Below, piece after piece: positions 55,763 to 64,000 of a stretch of 64,000 nt of DNA. The stretch is taken from contig NZ_SUGA01000005.1 of the NCBI RefSeq assembly GCF_004963255.1, positions 99,144 to 163,143 of the forward strand. Direction: 5' to 3'. The notes beneath the pieces were generated by a model, which was not told the origin of the DNA, did not search any database, and worked only from the letters and a program-made list of their open reading frames with translations. Numbering within the stretch: position 1 is the stretch's first letter; the number at the start of each line of letters is the position of its first letter. Position numbers and translations under genes: made by a program. The stretch comes from Mesorhizobium sp. GTDB taxonomy: Bacteria; Pseudomonadota; Alphaproteobacteria; Rhizobiales; Rhizobiaceae.

Positions 55763-55911
55763 ATCCTAGGGCGGAGCAAGGAGCGAAGCGACGCGCGCAG
55801 GCCCTAGGATCCATGCCGTTACGCTAAAGCATTGCGGCGGTTACAGAATTCTGCGCCATTATGCTCGACGTCGAAGGTCACGGCATGGATCCTCGGGTCA
55901 AGCCCGAGGAT
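55763..55911. repeat. Double palindromic intergenic element
   Basis: Two stems are present. One is ATCCTAGGGC (55763-55772) with GCCCTAGGAT (55801-55810); the other is ATCCTCGGG (55889-55897) with CCCGAGGAT (55903-55911). The shared ATCCT-GGG arms and flanking GTCAT/CATGCCGT sequences suggest one repeat family in inverted arrangement. It lies between convergent genes and may terminate transcription on both sides, though no T-run is seen. The gap holds no gene. Confidence 0.7.
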
Positions 55912-55925
55912 GACGAAGGTGCTGT

Positions 55926-57068
55926 TCAAGCCGCCGCGACATGCGCCGAGTTCGACCCAATATAATTGCGGATCGTCTCGATGATGCGGTCCTGGTCGGC
56001 TTCGCCTAGATAGGCGTGCATCGGCAGGCAGAGGATCTGCTTCGGCAGCGTTTCGGAGACGGCAAGACCGGTCGGCGTGCGCGGATAATCCTTGTAGGCC
56101 ACTTGCTCATGCAACGGCTTCACATAATAGATCACCGAAGGGATGCCCTTTTCGCCGAGATGAGCCTTGAGCCCGTCGCGCTTCGGGGTCTCGATGGCGT
56201 ATTGCGCCCAGGCCGAACGGCCGTGGCCCAGATTGCGCGACGCCTTGACGATGTCGCCGAGGCCCTTGGCGTAGCGGTCGGCGACGATCTGGCGCGCCAC
56301 CATTTCCTCTTCGAGGATGGCGAGCTTCTCGATCAGGATCGCCGCCTGCAGTGTGTCGAGGCGCGAATTGATGCCGACGCGGACATTGTCATATTGCGTC
56401 TCGCCCTTGCCGTGGAAGGCAAAGGAACGAAGCTTGTCGGCCATCGCGCCGTCATCGGTGAACATCGCGCCGCCATCGCCGTAGCAGCCAAGCGGCTTCG
56501 CCGGATAAAAGCTGGTCGAGCCGACATGGCCGAAGGCGCCGCACATCTTGGCGTCGGCGGAACCGCCCATCGACTGCGCGGCGTCCTCGATCACCAGGAG
56601 GTTCTCGCGCTTGGCGATCGCCATGATCGCCTCATAGTCGGCGGCGAGCCCGAACAGGTCGACCGGGATGATCGCCTTCGGCTTGAGGCGGCCTTCCTTC
56701 TTGATCATCTCGATCGCCGCCTCGAGGCTGGCGATGTCGATGTTGTACGTATCGCGATCGACGTCGACGAAGACCGGCTCGGCCTTGGCCAGCGCCACCA
56801 CCTCGGCGGTCGCGGCGAAGGTGAAGCTCGGCACGAACACCGCGTCGCCCAGGCCGATTCCGGCGGCAAACAGCGGCAGGAGCAGCGCATCGGTGCCGTT
56901 GGCGCAGGCGACGACATGCTTGACGCCGATATAGGCGGCGAGCTTGTTCTCGAATTCGGTGACCTGGGGTCCCAGGATGTAGCGGCCGTCCTCGACGACG
57001 TGGTCGATCGCGGCCTTCAGCCGGTCGCGGATACGTTCGCGCTGCGCGCCAAGATCGATGAACTGCAT
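55926..57068 (-). CDS. DegT/DnrJ/EryC1/StrS aminotransferase (WbpE-like)
   Basis: The product has 380 residues. It has QFIDLGAQRERIRD, VVACANGTDALLLPL, VFVPSFTFAATAEVV, VIEDAAQSMGG and the PLP Lys in TSFYPAKPLGCYGDGGA. It resembles WbpE-type enzymes that make UDP-2,3-diamino sugars, but other nucleotide-sugar aminotransferases remain possible. It is a second, distinct sugar aminotransferase in the window, standing alone at the edge of the polysaccharide region. The 242-base gap to the kinase gene holds nothing recognisable. Confidence 0.88.
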   Translation of the reverse strand: MQFIDLGAQRERIRDRLKAAIDHVVEDGRYILGPQVTEFENKLAAYIGVKHVVACANGTDALLLPLFAAGIGLGDAVFVPSFTFAATAEVVALAKAEPVFVDVDRDTYNIDIASLEAAIEMIKKEGRLKPKAIIPVDLFGLAADYEAIMAIAKRENLLVIEDAAQSMGGSADAKMCGAFGHVGSTSFYPAKPLGCYGDGGAMFTDDGAMADKLRSFAFHGKGETQYDNVRVGINSRLDTLQAAILIEKLAILEEEMVARQIVADRYAKGLGDIVKASRNLGHGRSAWAQYAIETPKRDGLKAHLGEKGIPSVIYYVKPLHEQVAYKDYPRTPTGLAVSETLPKQILCLPMHAYLGEADQDRIIETIRNYIGSNSAHVAAA

Positions 57069-57310
57069 GTCGGCCTCGAAAATGCCTGTAAAACCGGCCC
57101 GCTGGTAACAGACTTGAACCGGCTGAGAAAGCCGGTGGCGGCCGGCGCGAATTGCTTAGGTGTCGCAGCCTGTTACCGACTTCGCCGGCGCAATGCCTGA
57201 AAAGGCCAGAAATCCGAGCTTTGAGAGGCGTTTTCGGGCCTCTCTTATCGCGCCGTTTCGTCGTTGGGAAACATAAAGTGATCGGCCGGAAAGGGCGATC
57301 CGGCAGCGGA

Positions 57311-58234
57311 TCAGCCGATTTCATGCCGCCAGGGCGGGTTGGCGCCGGCCCGCGACACCGTTACCGCCGCCGCCCTGGCGCCGAGTTCCAGCGCCTTGCG
57401 GATGGCGTCCTCGGAGAGGTGGCTGATCGCCGCCTTGGTGAGCAGGCCCTGCTCATGCAGCGAGGCCAGGATGCCGGCGTTGAAGGTGTCGCCGGCGCCG
57501 ACCGTGTCGACCACCTTCACCTTCTGCGGCATGACCGTGACCTTATGCGCCTTGCTGTAGCCGACCGCGCCTTCGCTGCCATGGGTGACGACGATCAGCT
57601 TCGGTCCGCGATCCAGCCAGTTGCGCACGACATCCTCATGCGAGCCCGCCTCGTCGAACCATTTGAGGTCCTCGTCGGAGAGTTTGACGATGTCGGCCAT
57701 CGCCATCATCTCGCGGATGCGCCGCAGGTGCTTGGCCTTGTCCGGGATGAAATTCGGCCGGATATTCGGGTCGAGCATCATCACACGGGCTTGGTGCTCG
57801 CGCCGCATGAACTCCTCATAGGCCGATCCGGCAGGCTCCGAGATCAGGCTGATGGCGCCGAACAGCATCGCCTCGATCTCGGCGCCGAGCTTCGGCAGGT
57901 CCTCGATGGTCAGCATGCGCCCGGCGGTGTTCTCGTCATAGAAGGTGTAGGTCGCCTGGCCGTTGGTGAGCCGCACGAAAGCGAGCGTCGTCGGGCGAGG
58001 GGACGTGTGCGCATAGGTGGAACTCACCTTGCTGGCGCCGAGCGCGTCGCGGAACTGGCCGCCGAACAGATCTGAAGAGAGGCCGGAGAAGAAGCCGGCC
58101 GGGGCGCCCAGCCGTCCAAGCGCGATCGCCGAATTGAACACCGCGCCGCCGACATAGGGGGCGAAGGCGGCTTCGCCCTCCGTGGTGATGCGCGGCAGCA
58201 TGTCGATCAGGGCTTCGCCACAGCAAAGGATCAT
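57311..58234 (-). CDS. PfkB-family sugar kinase (fructokinase-like)
   Basis: The product has 307 residues. The ribokinase fold has FAPYVGGAVFNSAIALGRLG near the N terminus and the catalytic anion-hole loop VDTVGAGDTFNAGILASL (~250-267) with the catalytic Asp. It likely phosphorylates fructose or a related hexose imported by the adjacent frc transporter; S. meliloti FrcK is the functional parallel. Its start overlaps the mutarotase stop (ATGA), in an operon led by the ROK repressor gene. Confidence 0.9.
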   Translation of the reverse strand: MILCCGEALIDMLPRITTEGEAAFAPYVGGAVFNSAIALGRLGAPAGFFSGLSSDLFGGQFRDALGASKVSSTYAHTSPRPTTLAFVRLTNGQATYTFYDENTAGRMLTIEDLPKLGAEIEAMLFGAISLISEPAGSAYEEFMRREHQARVMMLDPNIRPNFIPDKAKHLRRIREMMAMADIVKLSDEDLKWFDEAGSHEDVVRNWLDRGPKLIVVTHGSEGAVGYSKAHKVTVMPQKVKVVDTVGAGDTFNAGILASLHEQGLLTKAAISHLSEDAIRKALELGARAAAVTVSRAGANPPWRHEIG

Positions 58235-58677
58235 GTCGTCTTGGTCTCCGGCGGATGAATCACGCCCTTGCGGATGATAATGTTGGCAAAGAGCCTGGGT
58301 TCGCTGGTCGCCACGATTGCATGCGCGGCCTTGACGCGTGCATAGAAGTCGGGTCCGGCCAGCGCAACCACCTTGTGACCCGGCGCGCGTCTGGCGCAGA
58401 CCGCTTCCATCTCGCGATGCACGGGGTCGGCCAGCGTCGGGTCGCCCTGCACCGAGGCGCGGAACAGCGCTTGCGGCACCGCTTCGTCCACCGGCAGCAC
58501 GCTGAGCACGGCGTCGAGGACCGGTATGACCCGGTGGCCGTCGGCGCGGATCAGCCGCCGCGCCTGTTCCTCGGCCGGATAATTGCCGTCGACGATCGCG
58601 ATCTCGTCGCCATGGCCCATCGCCCTGAGCGTCGCCAGGAACTGCGGCCCGAGCAGCGAGGGGATGCCGATCAGCAT
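58231..58677 (-). CDS. FucU/RbsD-family sugar mutarotase
   Basis: The 148-residue product starts at MLIGIPSLLGPQFLATL, directly after the ROK regulator stop. The FucU/RbsD hallmark RAMGHGDEIAIVDGNYPA lies at ~18-35, and FYARVKAAHAIVATSEPRLFAN at the C terminus. It converts sugar anomers (pyranose/furanose or alpha/beta) in the cytoplasm, preparing the imported sugar for the kinase. FucU-like features dominate, although the locus looks fructose-like. Confidence 0.9.
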   Translation of the reverse strand: MLIGIPSLLGPQFLATLRAMGHGDEIAIVDGNYPAEEQARRLIRADGHRVIPVLDAVLSVLPVDEAVPQALFRASVQGDPTLADPVHREMEAVCARRAPGHKVVALAGPDFYARVKAAHAIVATSEPRLFANIIIRKGVIHPPETKTT

Positions 58678-58678
58678 G

Positions 58679-59902
58679 TCAGGCGCCTCCGGTCGTGTTC
58701 GGTCTGACCAGGAAACGCTCGGAAAGCGGCAGGCTGGCGCCGCCCAGCGCCCGCGCATGGATGCCGACGGTGCCCTCGCGCACGAAGGGCAGCTTCAGTC
58801 CCTCGGCATCGATGCCGGAGATGGCGTGCCGGATCGCCTCGACAAGACGGCGCCGGACCTCGAGCGGCATCCAGCCGTCGATCACCGCCGCTTCGAAATC
58901 GATGACCGACGAGGCCGCGACGATGGCATAGGCAAGCGCGCGCGAGGCGCTGGCGATCCATTCGTCGAGCTCGGGGCTGATGTTGCCCCAGTCCTGCGGC
59001 GAGGTCCAAAGATAGGAGCCGTCGATGCCCTTGGCGGAAAGCGCCTTCTCGAGCATTGCAATCGAGGCGACGTCGATGAGCTGCGTCGGCTTGCCGTCCG
59101 GCCCCGGCACCGGCATCGATCCGAGCGCGCCGGCGTTGCCCTTCGGCCCGCTGTAAAGACGGCCGTTGAGAACGATGCCGCCGCCGGCAAAGGCGCCGAT
59201 ATAGAAATAGACGAAGTCGCGCGCCGCGCCCGCCTGGCCGAAGACAAGCTCGGCGCCGCAGGCCGAAGTCGCGTCATTCTGCAGGTAGACGGGGAACTCG
59301 CACTGCGCCTGGATGTCGGCGCGTATGTCGCGATGACGCCATTCATCCATGACGTCGCGCGGCGCGCCGGCCGTGTCGGCCCAGTTCCATAGCTCGAACG
59401 GCATGGCGATGCCGAGGCCGGCGATGCGCTTGTCCTGCGCCGGCGTCAGCTCGCCGCGCATCGTCCTGATGCCGGCGGTGACGAATTCGACGGTCTCCCG
59501 CGGCGCCGGATAGCGATAGGAATGCTGCAGCATGGCGCGCACATTGCCGAGAAAATCGATCAGCACCAGCTCGGCCGAGCGTCTGCCGATCTTGAGGCCG
59601 ATGAAGAAGGCGCCTTCCGGGTTGAGCGCCATCGGGATCGAAGGTTGGCCGATCTTGCCGCGCAGCGGCGCCTGGCGCACCAGCAGCTTGTCTTCCTCGA
59701 GCTCGCGCATGATCACCGACACCGTCTGCGCCGACAGCCCGGTCATGCGCGCGATATCGGATTTGGCCAGGCTGCCGTGCTGGCGCACCAGGGACAGCAC
59801 CAACCGTTCATTGTGGTCGCGCATGCCGCTTTGGTTGGTGCCGCGATGCAGCCGACTCTCCAAAGCCTCGGGCGAACCGTGCCTCGCAATGCCGGTCTCC
59901 AC
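58679..59902 (-). CDS. ROK-family transcriptional repressor
   Basis: The product has 407 residues with a GTG start preceded by GGGAGGAA; a TTG at 59971 lies inside the operator and is rejected. A winged HTH (~35-85: LVLSLVRQHGSLAKSDIARM and SAQTVSVIMRELEEDKL) is followed by a ROK sugar-kinase-like domain with GIAMPFELWNW, LQNDATSACGAE and FYIGAFAGGGIVLNG. It probably binds the palindrome at 59966-60001 and controls both the frc transporter and its own mutarotase/kinase operon in response to the sugar. It is divergent from frcB. Confidence 0.92.
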   Translation of the reverse strand: METGIARHGSPEALESRLHRGTNQSGMRDHNERLVLSLVRQHGSLAKSDIARMTGLSAQTVSVIMRELEEDKLLVRQAPLRGKIGQPSIPMALNPEGAFFIGLKIGRRSAELVLIDFLGNVRAMLQHSYRYPAPRETVEFVTAGIRTMRGELTPAQDKRIAGLGIAMPFELWNWADTAGAPRDVMDEWRHRDIRADIQAQCEFPVYLQNDATSACGAELVFGQAGAARDFVYFYIGAFAGGGIVLNGRLYSGPKGNAGALGSMPVPGPDGKPTQLIDVASIAMLEKALSAKGIDGSYLWTSPQDWGNISPELDEWIASASRALAYAIVAASSVIDFEAAVIDGWMPLEVRRRLVEAIRHAISGIDAEGLKLPFVREGTVGIHARALGGASLPLSERFLVRPNTTGGA

Positions 59903-59965
59903 CCTGTTCCTCCCGTTTGTTTCCCCGCGATGCTTTTCGTTCAGAATGAGTGAACGACGCAAGAG

Positions 59966-60001
59966 TGTCAATAATAAATAAGAGTGATTTAATTATTGAC
60001 A
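59966..60001. promoter_or_regulatory. Palindromic operator with divergent -35 elements (frc locus)
   Basis: TGTCAATAATAAAT (59966-59979) and TTTAATTATTGACA (59988-60001) are inverted copies matching at 12 of 14 positions across an 8-base centre. Each outer edge reads TTGACA outward, so the two arms double as -35 hexamers for the divergent frcB and ROK promoters. The -10 regions are weak on both sides. Its position between the repressor and its targets fits a ROK binding site. Confidence 0.7.
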
Positions 60002-60112
60002 GCCGTTCAGTCCTGGTGTTTTTTGAGATGTATCCACGCTGGGAGAAAAAGGTGGATGCGCTTGGGATGCCGGGTGGCCGGCGTCCGCAACAGTTCCATT
60101 GGGAGGAAAATC

Positions 60113-61147
60113 GTGACCAAGAAATCACTGCTGAAGTCTACCGTGTTTGCGGCCGCAGGCTTGGGCCTGATGGCGTTCGCTTCGTCGGCATCGGCCGCCG
60201 GCGTCGGCGCCTGCCTGATCACCAAGACCGACACCAACCCCTTCTTCGTCAAGATGAAGGAGGGCGCGACCGCCAAGGCCAAGGAGCTTGGCGTCGACCT
60301 CAAGACCTATGCCGGCAAGATCGACGGCGACAGCGAAAGCCAGGTGGCGGCGATCGAAAGCTGCATCGCTGACGGCGCGAAGGGCATCCTGATCACCGCG
60401 TCCGACACCAAGGGCATCGTGCCGACGGTGAAGAAGGCGCGTGACGCCGGCCTGCTGGTCATCGCGCTCGACACGCCGCTCGATCCGATCGATGCCGCCG
60501 ACGCCACCTTCGCCACCGACAACCTCGAAGCCGGCAAGCTGATCGGCGCCTGGGCCGCCGCGACGCTTGGCGACAAGGCCAAGGATGCCAAGATCGGCTT
60601 CCTCGACCTCACTCCCTCGCAGCCGACCGTCGACGTTCTGCGCGACCAGGGCTTCATGATGGGCTATGGCATCGACGTGAAGGATCCCAACAAGATCGGC
60701 GACGAGGACGATCCGCGCATCGTCGGCCATGACGTGACCAACGGCAACGAGGAAGGCGGCCGCAAGGCGATGGAGAACCTTCTCCAGAAGGACAACACCA
60801 TCAACGTCATCCACACCATCAACGAGCCCGCCGCCGTCGGCGCCTATCAGGCGCTCAAGGCTGTCGGTCTCGAAAAGCAGGTGCTGATCGTCTCGGTCGA
60901 CGGCGGTTGCCCGGGCGTGAAGTCGGTCACTGAAGGCGTGATCGGCGCCACCTCGCAGCAATATCCGCTGCAGATGGCCGCGCTCGGCATCGAGGCCATC
61001 GCCAATTACGCCAAGGACGGCACCAAGCCTAAGCCGACCGAAGGCAAGAACTTCTTCGACACCGGCGTCAACCTCGTGACCGACAAGCCGGCCAACGGCG
61101 TGAAGTCCATCGACACCAAGGAAGGCCTCGCCAAGTGCTGGGGCTGA
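60113..61147 (+). CDS. frcB: Sugar ABC transporter substrate-binding protein (FrcB-like)
   Basis: The product has 344 residues with a GTG start after GGGAGG. The signal peptide ends near ASSASAAG. A type I periplasmic-binding fold of the ribose/fructose group follows: [52 protein letters not shown] and [19 protein letters not shown]. The frcB-frcC-frcA order and the neighbouring kinase match the S. meliloti fructose system; related sugars are possible ligands. A hairpin follows the gene. Confidence 0.92.
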   Translation: MTKKSLLKSTVFAAAGLGLMAFASSASAAGVGACLITKTDTNPFFVKMKEGATAKAKELGVDLKTYAGKIDGDSESQVAAIESCIADGAKGILITASDTKGIVPTVKKARDAGLLVIALDTPLDPIDAADATFATDNLEAGKLIGAWAAATLGDKAKDAKIGFLDLTPSQPTVDVLRDQGFMMGYGIDVKDPNKIGDEDDPRIVGHDVTNGNEEGGRKAMENLLQKDNTINVIHTINEPAAVGAYQALKAVGLEKQVLIVSVDGGCPGVKSVTEGVIGATSQQYPLQMAALGIEAIANYAKDGTKPKPTEGKNFFDTGVNLVTDKPANGVKSIDTKEGLAKCWG

Positions 61148-61170
61148 TGCCCGCCTGAGCGCACAAACCT

Positions 61171-61197
61171 CGCGGCTGGGGACTTGATCCCCGGCCG
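61171..61197 (+). other. Intercistronic hairpin after frcB
   Basis: GCGGCTGGGGA and TCCCCGGCCGC pair over 11 bases with one G-T wobble and a 5-base loop, 23 bases after the frcB stop. No T-run follows. It may stabilise the frcB message relative to frcC and frcA. Confidence 0.6.
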
Positions 61198-61305
61198 CAT
61201 CGGGTGGACGATGCATTTTCGTAAGCGCTGATAAGCCCGGCGACAGACCGGAATGCGTAAACGCGGCACGGAGCCATGACGAAGTTCCGTGAGACGGGAG
61301 GAGAT

Positions 61306-62370
61306 ATGTCCCAAATCCAGGAATTCGAGAAGGTTCTCTCGGGCAGCGATACCAACGTCGCCGCCTTCGAGGAGCACGGCAAATCGTTTGTGAAGCGCGC
61401 CCAGCATTTCCTGCATTCCACGCCGGCGGCGGTGCCGCTGATCGTGCTGGTGCTGTCGATCATCATCTTCGGTGTCGCCATCGGCGGCCGCTTCTTCTCC
61501 TCCTACACGCTGACGCTGATCCTGCAGCAGATCGCCATCGTCGGCATCCTAGGCGCCGCCCAGACGCTGGTCATCCTGACCGCCGGCATCGACCTTTCGA
61601 TCGGCGTGATCATGGTGATCTCGGCCGTGATCATGGGCAACTGCGCCATCACCTACGGCATGCCGACCATCCTGGCCGTGCTGCTCGGGCTTGCCGCCGG
61701 CGCGGCCTGCGGCCTGCTCAACGGCCTGCTCGTCGCCTACATGAAGCTACCGCCCTTCATCGTCACGCTCGGCACCTGGAACATCGTCATGGCGACGAAT
61801 TTCATCTATTCGGCCAATGAGACGATCCGCGACGCCGACGTCGACGCCCAGGCGCCGCTGCTGCACTTCTTCGCCCTGAGCTTCCGGGTCGGTTCCGCCG
61901 TGCTGACGGCCGGCGTCATCGCCATGGTGCTGCTGGTGATGCTGCTCTGGTATGTGCTGAACCACACCGCCTGGGGGCGCCATGTCTATGCCGTCGGCGA
62001 CGACCCCGAGGCGGCCAAGCTTTCCGGCATCCAGACCAAGAAGGTGCTGATGGCCGTCTACACACTTGCCGGCCTGATCGCCGCCTTCGCCGCCTGGGTC
62101 TCGATCGGCCGCAACGGCTCGATCTCGCCGTCCGCCGCCGTCACCGACTACAATCTGCAAGCCATCACCGCCACGGTGATCGGCGGCATCTCGCTCTTTG
62201 GCGGCCGCGGCTCGATCCTCGGCACGCTGTTCGGCGCCATGATCGTCGGCGTCGTCTCGATGGGTCTCAACATGCTGGGCGCCGATCCGCAATGGAAAGT
62301 GCTGCTCACCGGCGTGCTGATCATCGGCGCCGTCGCGGTCGACCAGTGGATCAGAAAGGTTTCGGTGTAA
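61306..62370 (+). CDS. frcC: Sugar ABC transporter permease (FrcC-like)
   Basis: The product has 354 residues from MSQIQEFEKVL, with GGGAGGAG before the ATG; ATG 61276 lacks such a site. Ten or so hydrophobic segments begin near residue 50. The RbsC/XylH-type signature ILTAGIDLSIGVIMVISA and the loop ITATVIGGISLFGGRGSILGT are present. It forms the membrane channel. The ATPase gene begins 2 bases after its stop. Confidence 0.94.
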   Translation: MSQIQEFEKVLSGSDTNVAAFEEHGKSFVKRAQHFLHSTPAAVPLIVLVLSIIIFGVAIGGRFFSSYTLTLILQQIAIVGILGAAQTLVILTAGIDLSIGVIMVISAVIMGNCAITYGMPTILAVLLGLAAGAACGLLNGLLVAYMKLPPFIVTLGTWNIVMATNFIYSANETIRDADVDAQAPLLHFFALSFRVGSAVLTAGVIAMVLLVMLLWYVLNHTAWGRHVYAVGDDPEAAKLSGIQTKKVLMAVYTLAGLIAAFAAWVSIGRNGSISPSAAVTDYNLQAITATVIGGISLFGGRGSILGTLFGAMIVGVVSMGLNMLGADPQWKVLLTGVLIIGAVAVDQWIRKVSV

Positions 62371-62372
62371 TC

Positions 62373-63155
<783 letters not shown>

Positions 63156-63171
63156 TCTCCAGGACAAGTCA

Positions 63172-63228
63172 ATTGCAGCAGGCAGGCTGTCGGCTCGATC
63201 ACTTAATCGATTGAACGCATGCTGCAAT
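63172..63228. repeat. Nested inverted repeats between frcA and glgP
   Basis: ATTGCAGCA (63172-63180) faces TGCTGCAAT (63220-63228), and inside them TCGAT faces ATCGA (63195-63210). The structure lies 16 bases after the frcA stop and about 65 before glgP. It could be a terminator without a T-run, or a regulatory or repeat element. Confidence 0.45.
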
Positions 63229-63294
63229 GCGATAGGATGGGCTGGGAGAAACGGCGAAAGCCGGTATGATCAGGCCAACTGAACGAGAGGCGAT

Positions 63295-64000
63295 ATGACA
63301 TCCGCCATGACGATCGAAGCCCCAGTCCTCGACCATCCCGATCCAAAGACGCTTGCCGAAGAAGTCCTGATGTCGCTCAAATACCGGGTCGGCAAGGATA
63401 CCACCGTCGCCACGCCCTATGACTGGCTGACCGCCTCGATCAAGGTGGTGCGCGACCGCATCGTCGACCACTGGATCCAGGCGACCAAGGAAGCCTACGA
63501 CCAGCAGGAAAAGCGGGTCTATTACCTGTCGCTCGAATTCCTGATCGGCCGCCTGATGCGTGATGCCTTCTCCAATCTCGGTTTGATGGAGAACATGCGC
63601 GAGGCGCTGTCCTCGCTCGGCGTCGACCTCGATCTCATCGCCGGCCTCGAGCCGGACGCAGCGCTCGGCAATGGCGGCCTCGGCCGTCTCGCCGCCTGCT
63701 TCATGGAAAGCATGGCGACCGTCGATATCCCCGCCCATGGCTACGGCATCCGCTACGCCAACGGCATGTTCCGCCAGGAAATCCAGGGCGGCTGGCAGGT
63801 CGAATTGCCGGAGACCTGGCTCGACCACGGCAACCCGTGGGAGTTCGAGCGGCGCGAGCGCTCCTTCGAGGTCGGCTTCGGCGGCTCGGTGGAATCGATC
63901 ACTTCGAAGGACGGCCGGCTGGAGCGCCACGTCTGGAAGCCGACCGAGCACGTGCTGGCCGTCGCCTATGACACGCCGGTGGCCGGCTGGCGTGCCAACC
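63295..64000 (+). CDS. glgP: Glycogen phosphorylase, N-terminal part (3' truncated by window)
   Basis: The frame runs from ATG 63295 (GAGAGG upstream) to the window end, giving 235 of about 820 residues. It reads YYLSLEFLIGRLMRDA, EPDAALGNGGLGRLAACFMES and GYGIRYANGMFRQEIQGGWQVE, the glycogen/starch phosphorylase N-terminal domain. The enzyme releases glucose-1-phosphate from glycogen. In rhizobia a glg gene cluster usually follows; that lies outside this window. Confidence 0.96.
   Translation, partial: MTSAMTIEAPVLDHPDPKTLAEEVLMSLKYRVGKDTTVATPYDWLTASIKVVRDRIVDHWIQATKEAYDQQEKRVYYLSLEFLIGRLMRDAFSNLGLMENMREALSSLGVDLDLIAGLEPDAALGNGGLGRLAACFMESMATVDIPAHGYGIRYANGMFRQEIQGGWQVELPETWLDHGNPWEFERRERSFEVGFGGSVESITSKDGRLERHVWKPTEHVLAVAYDTPVAGWRAN

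Overview
The window looks like chromosomal DNA of a Rhizobiales alphaproteobacterium, most likely Mesorhizobium or a close relative. The evidence is the high GC content, an frcB-frcC-frcA transporter beside a glycogen phosphorylase gene, a fused cysNC gene, R. etli-like quinovosamine genes and short palindromic intergenic repeats of the rhizobial kind. This assignment is inference from content; no 16S gene or other species marker is present.

Region by region. 1-4.5 kb: the C-terminal half of SMC, a fused HAD phosphatase/P-loop ATPase and an acetamidase/formamidase. 4.6-13.8 kb: a sugar-acid catabolic locus with an aldose epimerase, an FCD-type regulator, an IlvD/Edd dehydratase, an SDR, an FAH-fold hydrolase and a PotD-type ABC transporter. 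13.9 kb: tRNA-Gln(TTG). 14.2-17.7 kb: rmd, gmd and a phosphomannomutase gene (GDP-mannose to GDP-rhamnose). 17.8-30.1 kb: VOC protein, pyruvate phosphate dikinase, two tandem GT9 glycosyltransferases, a divergent polysaccharide deacetylase, DUF427, an acyl-CoA ligase, DUF1499, a metallo-beta-lactamase-fold hydrolase and bioY with a strong terminator.

30.2-57.1 kb is a large surface-polysaccharide (O-antigen) region. It holds an rfbACBD dTDP-L-rhamnose operon continuing into a 1115-residue methyltransferase/coiled-coil/double-glycosyltransferase protein. An AT-rich sulfotransferase gene follows. Next is a tightly coupled five-gene operon in which dTDP-3-acetamido-3,6-dideoxyhexose enzymes (FdtB-like aminotransferase, fused acetyltransferase/ketoisomerase) are interleaved with a GtrB/GtrA/GtrC-like periplasmic glycosylation module. 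Then come a Wzt/Wzm exporter, a CapD/WbpM-type dehydratase, a GT2, a small initiating sugar transferase, a 4-reductase, an O-antigen ligase, cysD-cysNC-cysQ (PAPS production and recycling) and a WbpE-like aminotransferase.

57.3-64 kb: an frc-type fructose ABC transporter, with a ROK repressor, a FucU/RbsD mutarotase and a PfkB kinase divergent from it across a clear palindromic operator. The window ends inside glycogen phosphorylase.

How the genes may work together: GDP-rhamnose, dTDP-rhamnose, a UDP-QuiNAc-type sugar and a dTDP-3-acetamido sugar could all be made here. They could be assembled on undecaprenyl phosphate, exported by Wzm/Wzt, ligated by the WaaL-like protein and then decorated in the periplasm by the Gtr module. 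Sulfate could be added from PAPS. The Gtr-Fdt hybrid operon is the most interesting candidate for an undescribed system.
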